Source of the DNA: Herbidospora galbida
Lineage (GTDB): Bacteria; Actinomycetota; Actinomycetes; Streptosporangiales; Streptosporangiaceae
NCBI RefSeq assembly: GCF_005233835.1
Contig: NZ_SZQA01000033.1
Coordinates: forward strand, 46,448-110,447
DNA length: 64,000 nt
Reading direction: 5' to 3'
The notes under the pieces are model-generated. The model had not been told where the DNA came from, ran no database searches, and saw nothing but the letters and a program-made list of their open reading frames with translations. Made by a program: the position numbers and the translations under genes. Below are positions 13,662 through 21,581 of the stretch, piece by piece; within the stretch, counting starts at the first letter, position 1, and every line of letters starts with the position of its first letter.

Positions 13662-14246
13662 TCATGCCGCCAATGCTGTGGTGTCGTCGATGACGTGGGC
13701 GTCGGGGGTTTTGTCGAGGATGACTTTGTAGATGCGTCGGTCTGCTCGTCCGAAGATGCAGATGCCTTCCGGCTTGTCGAAACCCGGTGCCGCAACTGAT
13801 CCATCACGACGCAGATTTTCAAGTGCAGAAGCCACAGCACGGTCGCTCCAGATGCCGTCGTAGAGTTTGGGGACGACGCCCAGCTCCGGGAGAGGGCTGT
13901 CGAACTCCAGAAAGCCGAATCTATCGACATTGAAAAGCGAGAAGCGCTTGTCGCCGTTCTTGAGACCGTAGCCTCGCTGGATTCCGTTTCCCCACCATTC
14001 TCCGAAATGGTGGCCGGGGCCGAGGACTTCGATCAGGGTTTCGTAGTTCTGTTCGACCCAGCGGGCGAAGCCGTGGTTGTCGGCGTCGGGGGTGATGAGC
14101 CTCTTACGGGACTGTGCGCCTACCTGCCCGTCGTCGGTGATAATGACGGCGGCATTTGTTCCGTCGAGCTTCTCGGTGATGCAATAGCCCTTGGGGTCGT
14201 ACAGCCGGGGGGTTTTCGGCCAGGGCAAGAAGGTGATGTTGTCCAT
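13662..14246 (-). CDS. Short RNA ligase-like nucleotidyltransferase (Rnl2-like)
   Basis: The 194-residue protein has ligase motif I with Lys26 in ITEKLDGTNAAV, a motif III-like GEWWG, motif IV EGICIFG and motif V YKVIL. This is the covalent nucleotidyltransferase core that forms ligase-AMP. At 194 residues it lacks the C-terminal domain of T4 Rnl2 (334 residues), so its RNA end preference is uncertain. Start at 14246 overlaps the Pnkp stop; the Arg-rich extension to 14390 is not coding. Last enzyme of the RNA-repair cassette. Confidence 0.85.
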   Translation of the reverse strand: MDNITFLPWPKTPRLYDPKGYCITEKLDGTNAAVIITDDGQVGAQSRKRLITPDADNHGFARWVEQNYETLIEVLGPGHHFGEWWGNGIQRGYGLKNGDKRFSLFNVDRFGFLEFDSPLPELGVVPKLYDGIWSDRAVASALENLRRDGSVAAPGFDKPEGICIFGRADRRIYKVILDKTPDAHVIDDTTALAA

Positions 14247-15151
14247 TAGAAGTTTCCTTCGGCGACCTGGAAGCAGGTCAATCCGAGCGTGCGCCACATC
14301 TGAACAACTTGATCGCGGTCGTCGAATACGCCGAGGATGTTGTAGTGGTTGCGGATTTCGTTGTCGAAGATTTCGGACTTGACGATCCAATCGGTCCGGA
14401 AATCTCCGTGCTTTCGCATGTGAAGGGCGATGGGTTCGAAGTCGAGGTGCTCGACGAGCCAGGTCCAGGTTTCGCGCTGGCAGGAGTCGTCTCGGCCGGA
14501 GACGAAGATCAGGTCGTTGCCGGTGCGGTAGAGGTCGTTGAGGACCCTGATCACCGGCCAGTTGGGGCGGTCCTCGACGACGCGGGTCATGTCGAAGGGG
14601 CTCCGGTCGCCGCGTAGGGCCACGGTGCCGTCGATGTCGACGATGTAGGCCTGCGGCTTGGACTCGTCGGCGAGGTAGTAGTGGAGTAGGTCAGGGGCCG
14701 GTTCCCACGGCAGCTCCGGCACGGGGAGCGGGGAGCCCTTACCGCGCACGTAGCGGTCGTGGTAGTCGCGGATGGTGGGTCCGCCGACCGGATTCGGCCG
14801 GGCGGCGTCACGGGCGATGCAGACCTCAAGGGGGATGTGAGTGAGGTCGACGATCCTGACTTCGGCCTTGTGCCGCTTGGCCAGGGCCTTGAGCTCGCGG
14901 ACGGTGCGGGAGGGGAGGTTGGTGTCGTCGACGACGACGCTGACGCCGCGTCCAAGCAGGTCGGAGATGATGGCGTCGCGGAGGAAGATGACGCGGCGCT
15001 CCACGTCGCCGTGGTAGCCGGAGTGGGCCATGGCGCGGATGTCGTCGCGATTGACGCGGGCTCGGTGCTGAACGTCTTCCGAGACCCAGCCGTGGGCCCA
15101 GGTGGACTTGCCGGAGCCTTGGATGCCTCGGAGGATAACGAGAGTGATCAT
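14246..15151 (-). CDS. pnkp: Polynucleotide 5'-kinase/3'-phosphatase
   Basis: Counting from ATG 15151 the protein has 301 residues, the same as T4 Pnkp. The N-terminal kinase has the P-loop GIQGSGKST at 9-17 and the acceptor Asp in VNRDD at about 36. The C-terminal HAD phosphatase has Asp172 and Asp174 in VDIDGTVAL, with FVSGRDD and GVFDDRDQVVQMW as later motifs. It heals cut RNA by removing 2',3'-cyclic or 3' phosphate and adding 5' phosphate for ligation. The start was chosen because it overlaps the RlaP stop (ATGA). Confidence 0.95.
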   Translation of the reverse strand: MITLVILRGIQGSGKSTWAHGWVSEDVQHRARVNRDDIRAMAHSGYHGDVERRVIFLRDAIISDLLGRGVSVVVDDTNLPSRTVRELKALAKRHKAEVRIVDLTHIPLEVCIARDAARPNPVGGPTIRDYHDRYVRGKGSPLPVPELPWEPAPDLLHYYLADESKPQAYIVDIDGTVALRGDRSPFDMTRVVEDRPNWPVIRVLNDLYRTGNDLIFVSGRDDSCQRETWTWLVEHLDFEPIALHMRKHGDFRTDWIVKSEIFDNEIRNHYNILGVFDDRDQVVQMWRTLGLTCFQVAEGNF

Positions 15152-15831
15152 TCGGGCTTGAGCATTCTGGTTCGGGTGCGGATTAGCCATTGCTCTACGA
15201 GCGCGGCGTCCGGCTGTTGTGGAATGGCCGGGGTTGCGGTGTCGAAAATGTCGCGAGCGCGGGCGATGAGGTATTCCGCCTTGACGATCTGCCCACTGGC
15301 GATGTCTTCGCCGAATTGCAGGTAGTTCTCCGGGTTCTTCAGCCGGACGGGAAGAAAACCGGTGGTGTAGAGCGTGGTTCCTTGATGGACCAGGCGCATG
15401 AGGTGCCTGGCGTGTTTGGCGGTTCTCTTGCGGGTATCGGCGCTGAATGAGCCGTCACCGCGACGCTTCAGCTTGTTGAACTGCTGGACGGCGTAGCCGA
15501 GATAGGCGTCACGGACGCGTTCCGCAGAGAGGAATGCTGTGCGAATGTCAATCAGCTCTTGGCCGAGTTCGGTCTTCTCGGTGTAGAGGTCATCGGGCAG
15601 CCACATGAGTTCTTGGAGTGTGGGGTTGCCGTTGAGGGCCAGGCCGACGTATTTACGGACCTCATGGATGGTGCAGTCGAGATCTGTGGCGTTGATCGTC
15701 GCCGGAGGCGAGCTGAGGCCGAAAAACGTGCTGGGGTGTGCGGCGTAGACGCCGAGGTAGTCCAGATCGCTGTCCGGCCCTGCCAGGCCGTAGGCCGTGG
15801 AGCCGACGACACCCTTAAGCAGAATGTTCAT
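15148..15831 (-). CDS. RlaP-type nucleotidyltransferase (RNA-ligase associated)
   Basis: The 227-residue protein has the polymerase-beta signature GSTAYGLAGPDSDLDYLGVY: Gly10-Ser11 and Asp22/Asp24. The rest is helical, with the basic segment FNKLKRRGDG. This matches the RlaP family, named for its association with phage and bacterial RNA ligases. It may add nucleotides to tRNA or RNA ends before ligation; the substrate is not proven in the family. It is translationally coupled between the ligase and Pnkp. Confidence 0.88.
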   Translation of the reverse strand: MNILLKGVVGSTAYGLAGPDSDLDYLGVYAAHPSTFFGLSSPPATINATDLDCTIHEVRKYVGLALNGNPTLQELMWLPDDLYTEKTELGQELIDIRTAFLSAERVRDAYLGYAVQQFNKLKRRGDGSFSADTRKRTAKHARHLMRLVHQGTTLYTTGFLPVRLKNPENYLQFGEDIASGQIVKAEYLIARARDIFDTATPAIPQQPDAALVEQWLIRTRTRMLKPE

Positions 15832-17021
15832 TCGGTGCTAGCCCACGCGCGGCTGGCAGGCGGGTAAACGGCCTTCCAGCAGTACGGGAGGAGGTTCTTG
15901 TCGTCGAGGGAGGCGAAAATCCCGGCCTTGTGCGGGTGGTCCTTGATCTCCTCGGCGATCTCGGCTCGGGTCTTTCCGGAGCCGAAGTATCCGGCCTCGA
16001 CATCGTCGATTTCGTCCCAGACGGCGAACATCTGCGCTTGCAGGCTCCTGGCGGTGTCGCACAGCCAGTCGGAGAAGTCCTTCGGCATACTCTGCACGAA
16101 GATCTCCAGCCAGTTGGGGCCGGTCGCGAGAATCCCTGCTGCGCGCTTGGGGTCGATTCCGAGTTTCGATCCCCAGTGCTTGGGGTCGTGGATGATGTGC
16201 TGGCAGGAATTGACGGCCAGATACTCCCAGATGACTCGCGGATTGGTCCGGGTGACAATCCGATGTTTTGCGACGTAGTCCTGCTGCTTGATCTTCACCT
16301 GCTGATTGGAGAAGAGGTCGAGCACGACCACTCCTTCAGCGTTTTGCCGGTCGACGAGCGCGAGGGCGTCAGCGAAGGTGTCGGCCGGAAGTGTGGCGGC
16401 TACAGGTCCGGTCCACTCGGGGATGGCTTCTTGGCTGAAGATCAGGCCGCTGAAGTTGGCGACCGCGCCGAGAAGGATCAGGTCGTCCAGCGCCCCGTAG
16501 TCGACGACGATGCGGTTCTGCGGGTAAACGATTTCCACCAGGACGGTAACCCCGTCCGGAGGCCGGAAAGTCGGGTACTTCTCCCGCAGAACCTTCGTCG
16601 CGTGGATAGCCTGGGCGGAGACGAAGCTGCCTCGGGTGGCGATGTATGTTTCGCCTTCCCAGACATAGATAACGCCTAACGAGCCGTCGAGCTTATCCGT
16701 GACACGCACAGTGTTCGCAGGATGAATGCTCGGGGCGTGCGCCTCGTTGTGGTTGAAGAACTTGGGGAAGGGCCGGGCGATAACTCGACCGGTGTTGTCG
16801 ATGATGAGTCCCCTAGACGCGCGAACCGCCGGGCTCCACGCAGCGTCCTGCACCGCCTTCTCGGTGTAGTTGAAAATGGCCAGAGGAAATTCGGGGTGGT
16901 AGCTGACTCTCACATAGCCTTGGCTGATGGCCTCGACGAGCTCGTCGAGCTTGACGACCTTGTTCTGGTAGGTCTCCAGCAGCTCAGTGACGTGTGCGAG
17001 CTCGGTAATCTGCATGGTCAT
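15828..17021 (-). CDS. RNA ligase, T4 Rnl1-like
   Basis: The 397-residue protein (T4 Rnl1 has 374) has motif I Lys110 in VTDKLDGSLGVIY. Upstream are RASRGLIID and ARPFPKFFNHNE, which are typical of the Rnl1 group. Motif IV EGVVVLD and motif V QVKIKQQDYV follow. The C-terminal 130 residues are helical, as in Rnl1, where they aid tRNA recognition. It seals the anticodon-loop breaks left by host nucleases such as PrrC. First gene of the RNA-repair cassette. Confidence 0.93.
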   Translation of the reverse strand: MTMQITELAHVTELLETYQNKVVKLDELVEAISQGYVRVSYHPEFPLAIFNYTEKAVQDAAWSPAVRASRGLIIDNTGRVIARPFPKFFNHNEAHAPSIHPANTVRVTDKLDGSLGVIYVWEGETYIATRGSFVSAQAIHATKVLREKYPTFRPPDGVTVLVEIVYPQNRIVVDYGALDDLILLGAVANFSGLIFSQEAIPEWTGPVAATLPADTFADALALVDRQNAEGVVVLDLFSNQQVKIKQQDYVAKHRIVTRTNPRVIWEYLAVNSCQHIIHDPKHWGSKLGIDPKRAAGILATGPNWLEIFVQSMPKDFSDWLCDTARSLQAQMFAVWDEIDDVEAGYFGSGKTRAEIAEEIKDHPHKAGIFASLDDKNLLPYCWKAVYPPASRAWASTE

Positions 17022-17257
17022 CGCTTGGTGCTCTTCGGGGGGCTGTAGGGGATCGGCTTGGGGTTCGGGTAGGCGGTTCGGGGTCGAGGGGGGATGTATC
17101 GGGTGACGTTCTTACCGGGGTCCGGGATTTTGATCTCGATCTGCACCGGCCGGTTACGCCAGGTCCCCATGTTGTGTATGGCGTTGTAGGCGATCAGGCC
17201 GAAGACGATGAGAACCGCGATGACGATGGTGATTTCCATGAGCTTGATGCGGTTCAT
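17018..17257 (-). CDS. Small membrane protein with Pro-rich tail
   Basis: The 79-residue protein has one transmembrane helix (about residues 7-26, MEITIVIAVLIVFGLIAY). The C-terminal half is Pro/Arg-rich (PPRPRTAYPNPKPIPYSPP). A single-pass topology is likely. Overlaps both neighbours; function unknown. Confidence 0.6.
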   Translation of the reverse strand: MNRIKLMEITIVIAVLIVFGLIAYNAIHNMGTWRNRPVQIEIKIPDPGKNVTRYIPPRPRTAYPNPKPIPYSPPKSTKR

Positions 17258-17388
17258 CAGAAGCCCAGGAACAAGCCGATGGTCTGCCCGAGAGCGAAGG
17301 CGAAGAGCCAGAGGCCTATGACGATGAAGACCGCGCCGAGCAGTTTCGGCCAGGAGATGTTGTAAAAGTCGTTGTTGTTCTTACTCAT
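17257..17388 (-). CDS. 43-residue membrane peptide
   Basis: The start at 17388 overlaps the RecA stop (ATGA). The protein has a short polar N-terminus (MSKNNNDFYNISW) and one long hydrophobic helix (about residues 16-42). A longer Arg-rich upstream extension was rejected as RecA shadow. Two small membrane proteins follow RecA in tandem. Confidence 0.6.
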   Translation of the reverse strand: MSKNNNDFYNISWPKLLGAVFIVIGLWLFAFALGQTIGLFLGF

Positions 17389-18446
17389 GCGGCGTCTCGC
17401 AGTCGTTCGCTGTCCGGGCGGCTCGCCTCGGCGAGGATCCTTTCCCGGAGTTCTTCTTGGAGGTCGACTTCTTCGCGAAGGCTGGCCAGGAGTTCTTCCT
17501 TGCCCTTCCACTTGCGGTCGCCGTAGCTGTAGATGGAGCCGCCACGGCGGATGATGTCGAAGTGGATCGCGTAAATCATGTACTCCTTCGCCAGGTCGTA
17601 GTCGCCCTGCTGGAAACCCAGGTACGGGGCGTCGGCGAAGTAATAGTCGGTGGTAGCCACCCGCTGCGGCGGAGCGGATTTGTTCTTAACGGTTTTCACC
17701 TTGATGACTTGCCCGACGCGGGTTTTTCCCTTTCCCGGACGCGGTTCGTCGATAAATTCATCGCGGGTGACTTCCACACGGACGTAAAAAGCGTAATTCT
17801 TGGCCTTTCCCCCCGGGGTGATCTGTGGGATCCCTCGGGGGGAGAAGCCGCCGATCTGGTCGCGCCACTGGTTGATAAAGAAGCAGGTAACGGGTCGTTC
17901 GGACCCATCCATGGCGCGCGTCATGTGCGCGCCGACCTTTCTGAAAAACTTTCCTGTGAGCCGGGCCCCGATCGCGACGACGCTTTCCCCGATGCTCTTA
18001 TCGGCCTCTTCGCTTGGTGTGAGCGCCGGATAGGAATCGAGGACGATGCAGTCGACGGACCGGGACCCGGCAAACTCCAGGATGGTGTCGTACGCCATCT
18101 CCATTTCCTGGGTGTTCAACACGATGACGCGTGTGTTGTCGACTCCCAGGGCGGTGGCGTACTCCCAGTCGTAATGCTCGGCGGCGACCCACAGAGTGGT
18201 GAATTCAGGATCGCGCTGTTGATTGGCCGCTACAGTCTTGTAGACAACGGTGGTCTTTCCGTTCGATTCGCGGCCGATAATTTCGATCCACTGGTTGACC
18301 GGCCAGCCGCCGCCGAGCGCTACATCAATGGCGAGGCTTCCACTGGTGATGCGGTCACTGTTGGAGAGGGCTGACGCCGTGATAAGCGCGTCGCGCCCGA
18401 GCCCCTTGTTGACTTTCGCGACTAGCGCGAGTGCATCGGTGTTCAC
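17385..18446 (-). CDS. recA: RecA-like recombinase
   Basis: The 353-residue protein has the Walker A GRESNGKTTVVYK, Walker B VDCIVLDSYPAL, and the L2-like region around NQWRDQIGGFSPRGIPQITP. It forms filaments on ssDNA for strand exchange in phage recombination and replication. The C-terminal 60 residues are a charged helical tail. GTG start with AGGAAGT upstream. It heads the unit that continues into the RNA-repair cassette; the 223-base region before it is the likely promoter. Confidence 0.92.
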   Translation of the reverse strand: MNTDALALVAKVNKGLGRDALITASALSNSDRITSGSLAIDVALGGGWPVNQWIEIIGRESNGKTTVVYKTVAANQQRDPEFTTLWVAAEHYDWEYATALGVDNTRVIVLNTQEMEMAYDTILEFAGSRSVDCIVLDSYPALTPSEEADKSIGESVVAIGARLTGKFFRKVGAHMTRAMDGSERPVTCFFINQWRDQIGGFSPRGIPQITPGGKAKNYAFYVRVEVTRDEFIDEPRPGKGKTRVGQVIKVKTVKNKSAPPQRVATTDYYFADAPYLGFQQGDYDLAKEYMIYAIHFDIIRRGGSIYSYGDRKWKGKEELLASLREEVDLQEELRERILAEASRPDSERLRDAA

Positions 18447-18669
18447 TTACTTCCTCGCCGGTGTTGTTGTCCTTGTGGTGACAACGCTAGGCGGTGCGCA
18501 AGGGGTACTTCCACTGTCGTATCAAATACCTGTTGGGACAAATTTCTGGGCAGGCTTCCGGGGTTGTGAATTGTGGGGGTGATGCTGTAATGTCGAACAC
18601 AGCATCACCTCCTCTCGTTCTACGGTGCTAAACCTCCCGAGCTGAGACTAGGCGGCTCGGGAGGACCAT
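18447..18669. promoter_or_regulatory. Divergent regulatory region with two inverted repeats
   Basis: It separates recA (minus) from tRNA-Pro (plus). The first inverted repeat, GTGATGCTGT/ACAGCATCAC, has arms 18579-18588 and 18599-18608. It overlaps a possible plus-strand -10 (TGTAAT, 18586) that lies 16 bases from TTGTGA (18564), so it looks like an operator. The second, CCTCCCGAGC/GCTCGGGAGG, ends just before the tRNA (about 18635-18664). The promoter assignment is a guess from spacing. Confidence 0.5.
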
Positions 18670-18746
18670 CCGGGTGTAGCGTAATTTGGTTGAGCGCGCC
18701 TGCTTTGGGAGCAGGAGATTTGCAGGTTCAAATCCTGCCGTCCGGA
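18670..18746 (+). tRNA. tRNA-Pro(TGG), isolated on the plus strand
   Basis: Acceptor CCGGGTG/CGTCCGG (two G-T pairs), anticodon stem CCTGC/GCAGG with loop TTTGGGA (anticodon TGG, normal U33), T-arm GCAGG-TTCAAAT-CCTGC, discriminator A. It is the only tRNA outside the cluster and is transcribed against the surrounding genes. Its anticodon duplicates that of the degenerate tRNA at 4147. Confidence 0.93.
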
Positions 18747-18749
18747 CGG

Positions 18750-18779
18750 GAAGCCCCCGTGCAATTGCACGGGGGCTTC
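18750..18779. terminator. Convergent two-way terminator
   Basis: A perfect 30-base palindrome (GAAGCCCCCGTGCAA and its complement) directly after tRNA-Pro and just before the ribonucleotide reductase stop. It separates the convergent plus-strand tRNA and minus-strand gene. Confidence 0.85.
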
Positions 18780-18791
18780 ATCTATTTCCGG

Positions 18792-20726
18792 TCAGATTTC
18801 GCATCCGGCGGCGGTGCACGCCAATGTCTGCGCTCCCTCTGTCTGGTCGGTGAGCTCGTAGAAGGTCAGGTCCTCCCAGCGCACCTCTGGCATGGCGGCT
18901 AGCGCCTCTTCGTACATGTCCTGTGTGCACTCGGTGTACGGGGCCTGCTTATAGACGTGGTCGCTGTAGGGCAGGAAGGCCACGCCGCTCAGCGAGTCGA
19001 GGTGCTCCCAGACCCATTCCTTGACGTCGTCCCACTCCTTGTCGCGGATGCTGACGGTCACGGACGGCTTGTGCTCGCACCAGTGGTTCTGAAGGTCGAG
19101 CCACAGGTCCAGGTGTTCGATCGCGGTCAGGTCCTCCCGGGTGATGGCGCCCTTGGGAGCGGCGATCGGGAAGTAGAAGACCTGGTTGGTGTCGCTGGTG
19201 ACGTCCGGCTCGTTGGGGACGCCGGAGTCGATCATGAGGCGGGTCAGCGGGTCCTTGCTGTCCTGGCGGATCGCGCGGATGTAGTAGGGCGAGTGCCGGG
19301 GGTGCATGCCGGAGGCCGAGTCGACGAGCTGACTGGAAGTTCCCTCCGGCTTGACCGTGGTCACGGCGGCGCTGGCGTTGATGCCGAGTTTCTCGGCCAT
19401 GCGCTCGTTGGTGGCGACGGCGACCTCCCGCAACCACTCCTGAGCGTCCTCGCGGAGCATGCCCGCCGGGTCATGTCCCGTCAGGATGGCGTTGTCGTAG
19501 ATTCCGTTGAGGCTGACGCCGAGGAGTCGTTCCTGTTCGCCGTTCTGGCGCCAGCGGTCCCGGAGCAGAGGGAAGTCAGTGAGTGTGCTCTGCCAGGTAC
19601 CAAGAATGGTGGCGAGACGAACCTTCCGGCCGAGATCCAAAAGTGAATCTCCAGGTCGGGCGATAACCGATGTCAGGTTACAGAATTCGTATTTGCGCAG
19701 AATGATTTCGTTACATGGATTACTTCCGTATTCCATGTCCAATTCTCGCCTGCCGCTATTCATAGCCTGGCGCCGGGCGGCGTCGCGGTTGAAGATGCCG
19801 CGCTCACCGCTGCCTGACAGGTAAAGATTGCCCCACTCGACGTCGAACGCTTCGCGGGTGGTTCCGTCGTGGTAGACCGCGCTGATGTTGGCCAGGGCGC
19901 GGTGCGGGTGAGTCCGCCACCAGTCGCCTGACTTTGCGAGGGACATCTCATAGTCGTCGAGGTCGGACAGCGAAATCATCGCGCTGCGTCGGACACCACC
20001 GACGACGACGACCGAGGCGACCTTGCAGACGAGGTCATGCACCTCGACGGTCGTGAGCCTGCGGCCCTGGGCTGTCTTGGCGAGGTCGACGGTGTAGCTG
20101 AACAGCTCGTTGAGCGGGCCGGGGCCGGAGGCGCGTCCGCCGAAGGTCTTCAACCGGCTCCCGGCCGGGCGGATGGCCGACAGATCCCAGTCGGGGATCA
20201 CCCCGTGATCGAAGATGTCGTGCAGCAGCGTCTTGTAGGCCAGGGCCCAACCCTCCTTGGAGTCGACGACTCCAATCATCCGGGCGTGGGGCTGGATAAG
20301 CCGGGGAGGCACCATGGGGAGCTTTTCGACGTAGCGCTTTTCGACGCTGTAGCCGAATCCGGTCCCATTCATGAGGATGTAGAGCGCCTCCCACAACGTG
20401 TCTACATCCTCAATAGGTGCGTAGGCGCAATTGTAGGCCGCGATATTACTGCGTTCGAGGGCGGGTCCGGCGGTCATCAGAGCGCGCATGGAGGGGAGGA
20501 CTTCGTGTTCACGGATCGCGTGTTCGATTTGAGCGCCGAGTTCGGGATCGATGTGGTAGTCGAAGTTCTCCAACAGGTGGTTGTACATGAAGTCCATGTA
20601 CCGGCTGACGGTTTCCCCCCACGTCTCGCGCCGATTTTCCGCGTCCAACCAGCGGGCGTAGCGGGAGAGCGCGATGAAATTGCGATACGGATCCTTGATG
20701 GATCCTTCGGGGGTCAAGATCGACAC
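18792..20726 (-). CDS. nrdJ: Class II (B12-dependent) ribonucleoside triphosphate reductase
   Basis: The 644-residue protein reduces ribonucleotides to deoxyribonucleotides using adenosylcobalamin. Visible features are NCAYAPIEDVDTLWEAL with LMNGTGFGYSVEK (first active-site region), NPCNEIIL (the Cys-x-Glu radical site), TVKPEGTSSQL (phosphate binding), and a C-terminal redox Cys pair in ACTAAGCEI. It is somewhat shorter than the 739-residue Lactobacillus enzyme. GTG start with a weak ribosome site, so an alternative start is possible. Confidence 0.92.
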   Translation of the reverse strand: MSILTPEGSIKDPYRNFIALSRYARWLDAENRRETWGETVSRYMDFMYNHLLENFDYHIDPELGAQIEHAIREHEVLPSMRALMTAGPALERSNIAAYNCAYAPIEDVDTLWEALYILMNGTGFGYSVEKRYVEKLPMVPPRLIQPHARMIGVVDSKEGWALAYKTLLHDIFDHGVIPDWDLSAIRPAGSRLKTFGGRASGPGPLNELFSYTVDLAKTAQGRRLTTVEVHDLVCKVASVVVVGGVRRSAMISLSDLDDYEMSLAKSGDWWRTHPHRALANISAVYHDGTTREAFDVEWGNLYLSGSGERGIFNRDAARRQAMNSGRRELDMEYGSNPCNEIILRKYEFCNLTSVIARPGDSLLDLGRKVRLATILGTWQSTLTDFPLLRDRWRQNGEQERLLGVSLNGIYDNAILTGHDPAGMLREDAQEWLREVAVATNERMAEKLGINASAAVTTVKPEGTSSQLVDSASGMHPRHSPYYIRAIRQDSKDPLTRLMIDSGVPNEPDVTSDTNQVFYFPIAAPKGAITREDLTAIEHLDLWLDLQNHWCEHKPSVTVSIRDKEWDDVKEWVWEHLDSLSGVAFLPYSDHVYKQAPYTECTQDMYEEALAAMPEVRWEDLTFYELTDQTEGAQTLACTAAGCEI

Positions 20727-20754
20727 AAGCTGGGGCTTTCTTTATATGGAGGTG

Positions 20755-21165
20755 CTAGAGCTTTTCTTGGATGGCCCAGGAGAATTCGCGCTGACCATGT
20801 GCCGTCTGGCGGGCGGCCAGGGGCTTTTCTGAGGTCACGACGGATCCCAGTGGCTGGAGAGTGGCGGCACGTGCCTCGGTGTATCCGCACTGGTAGCAGC
20901 GGGGGACGACGTCTTTCCTGGCCGAGAAATAGTCGGAGCCGCCGCAGGATGGGCAGTGACCTGTCGTCTGGCGCAGGCTCTCGGCCGACCGTGGCTGAGC
21001 GGTCGCCCCGTAGGGGGCTTGATGCTGCTGCGGGGGTTCTGGCTGCGCAGGTGGCGGGGGATCCTGCCACCACTGGTTTCCGTACTGCGGTGGTGGCTGG
21101 GGCGGTGCTACGAGGCCTGGACGAATGCCTTGGCGCTGTGCGAGCTGCCTTGCGTAAAAACTCAC
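20755..21165 (-). CDS. Zinc-ribbon protein with Pro/Gln-rich N-terminus
   Basis: Of 136 residues, the first 65 are Pro/Gln-rich and probably disordered. Then a zinc ribbon, CPSCGG with RCYQCGY (C-x2-C and C-x2-C about 16 residues apart). The tail is short and basic. It lies between DNA polymerase and ribonucleotide reductase, so a replication or nucleic-acid role is likely. Confidence 0.7.
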   Translation of the reverse strand: MSFYARQLAQRQGIRPGLVAPPQPPPQYGNQWWQDPPPPAQPEPPQQHQAPYGATAQPRSAESLRQTTGHCPSCGGSDYFSARKDVVPRCYQCGYTEARAATLQPLGSVVTSEKPLAARQTAHGQREFSWAIQEKL

Positions 21166-21581
21166 CAGGGCGTCAACCCTTCTGAATCGAGGTAGTCGTA
21201 GGTGTTCTGCGCGTGAATAGCGGCTGCACCGGCGAAGATTGCGGCAGCCGTTTGCTCGGTCATTTGAGCGGCGACTTCCGGAGGAATGGATGCCGCTTCG
21301 TTGGCCGGTGAATTCAGGATAACTGCGGCGCAGATTTGGGCTGCAATTTGCGAGAGAGCCATGAGGTGCTCTTCGGTCTTCTTGATGTAGAGCCGCCGGA
21401 AACGGGACTGTTCTTCGGCGAGGTCGCGGCCTTCTTCGCTGGGTGGCGTCATTCCCAGGGCCGAGTAAATCGCTGGGATGCGCTCGGGGACGCCGAAGGT
21501 GTGCGCCATGTCGTAAATCATCCGGCTCGCGTACGCGGTGTAGATGATCTGCGGGTCCTGCTCTTCGATCTCGTTATGCAC
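21162..21581 (-). CDS. Hypothetical helical protein
   Basis: The 139-residue protein is almost wholly helical, with an Ala-rich C-terminal half (AAQICAAVILNSPANEAAS, TAAAIFAGAAAIHAQNTY). GTG start right after the polymerase stop, with no clear ribosome site, implying translational coupling. No family recognised. Confidence 0.6.
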   Translation of the reverse strand: MHNEIEEQDPQIIYTAYASRMIYDMAHTFGVPERIPAIYSALGMTPPSEEGRDLAEEQSRFRRLYIKKTEEHLMALSQIAAQICAAVILNSPANEAASIPPEVAAQMTEQTAAAIFAGAAAIHAQNTYDYLDSEGLTPW

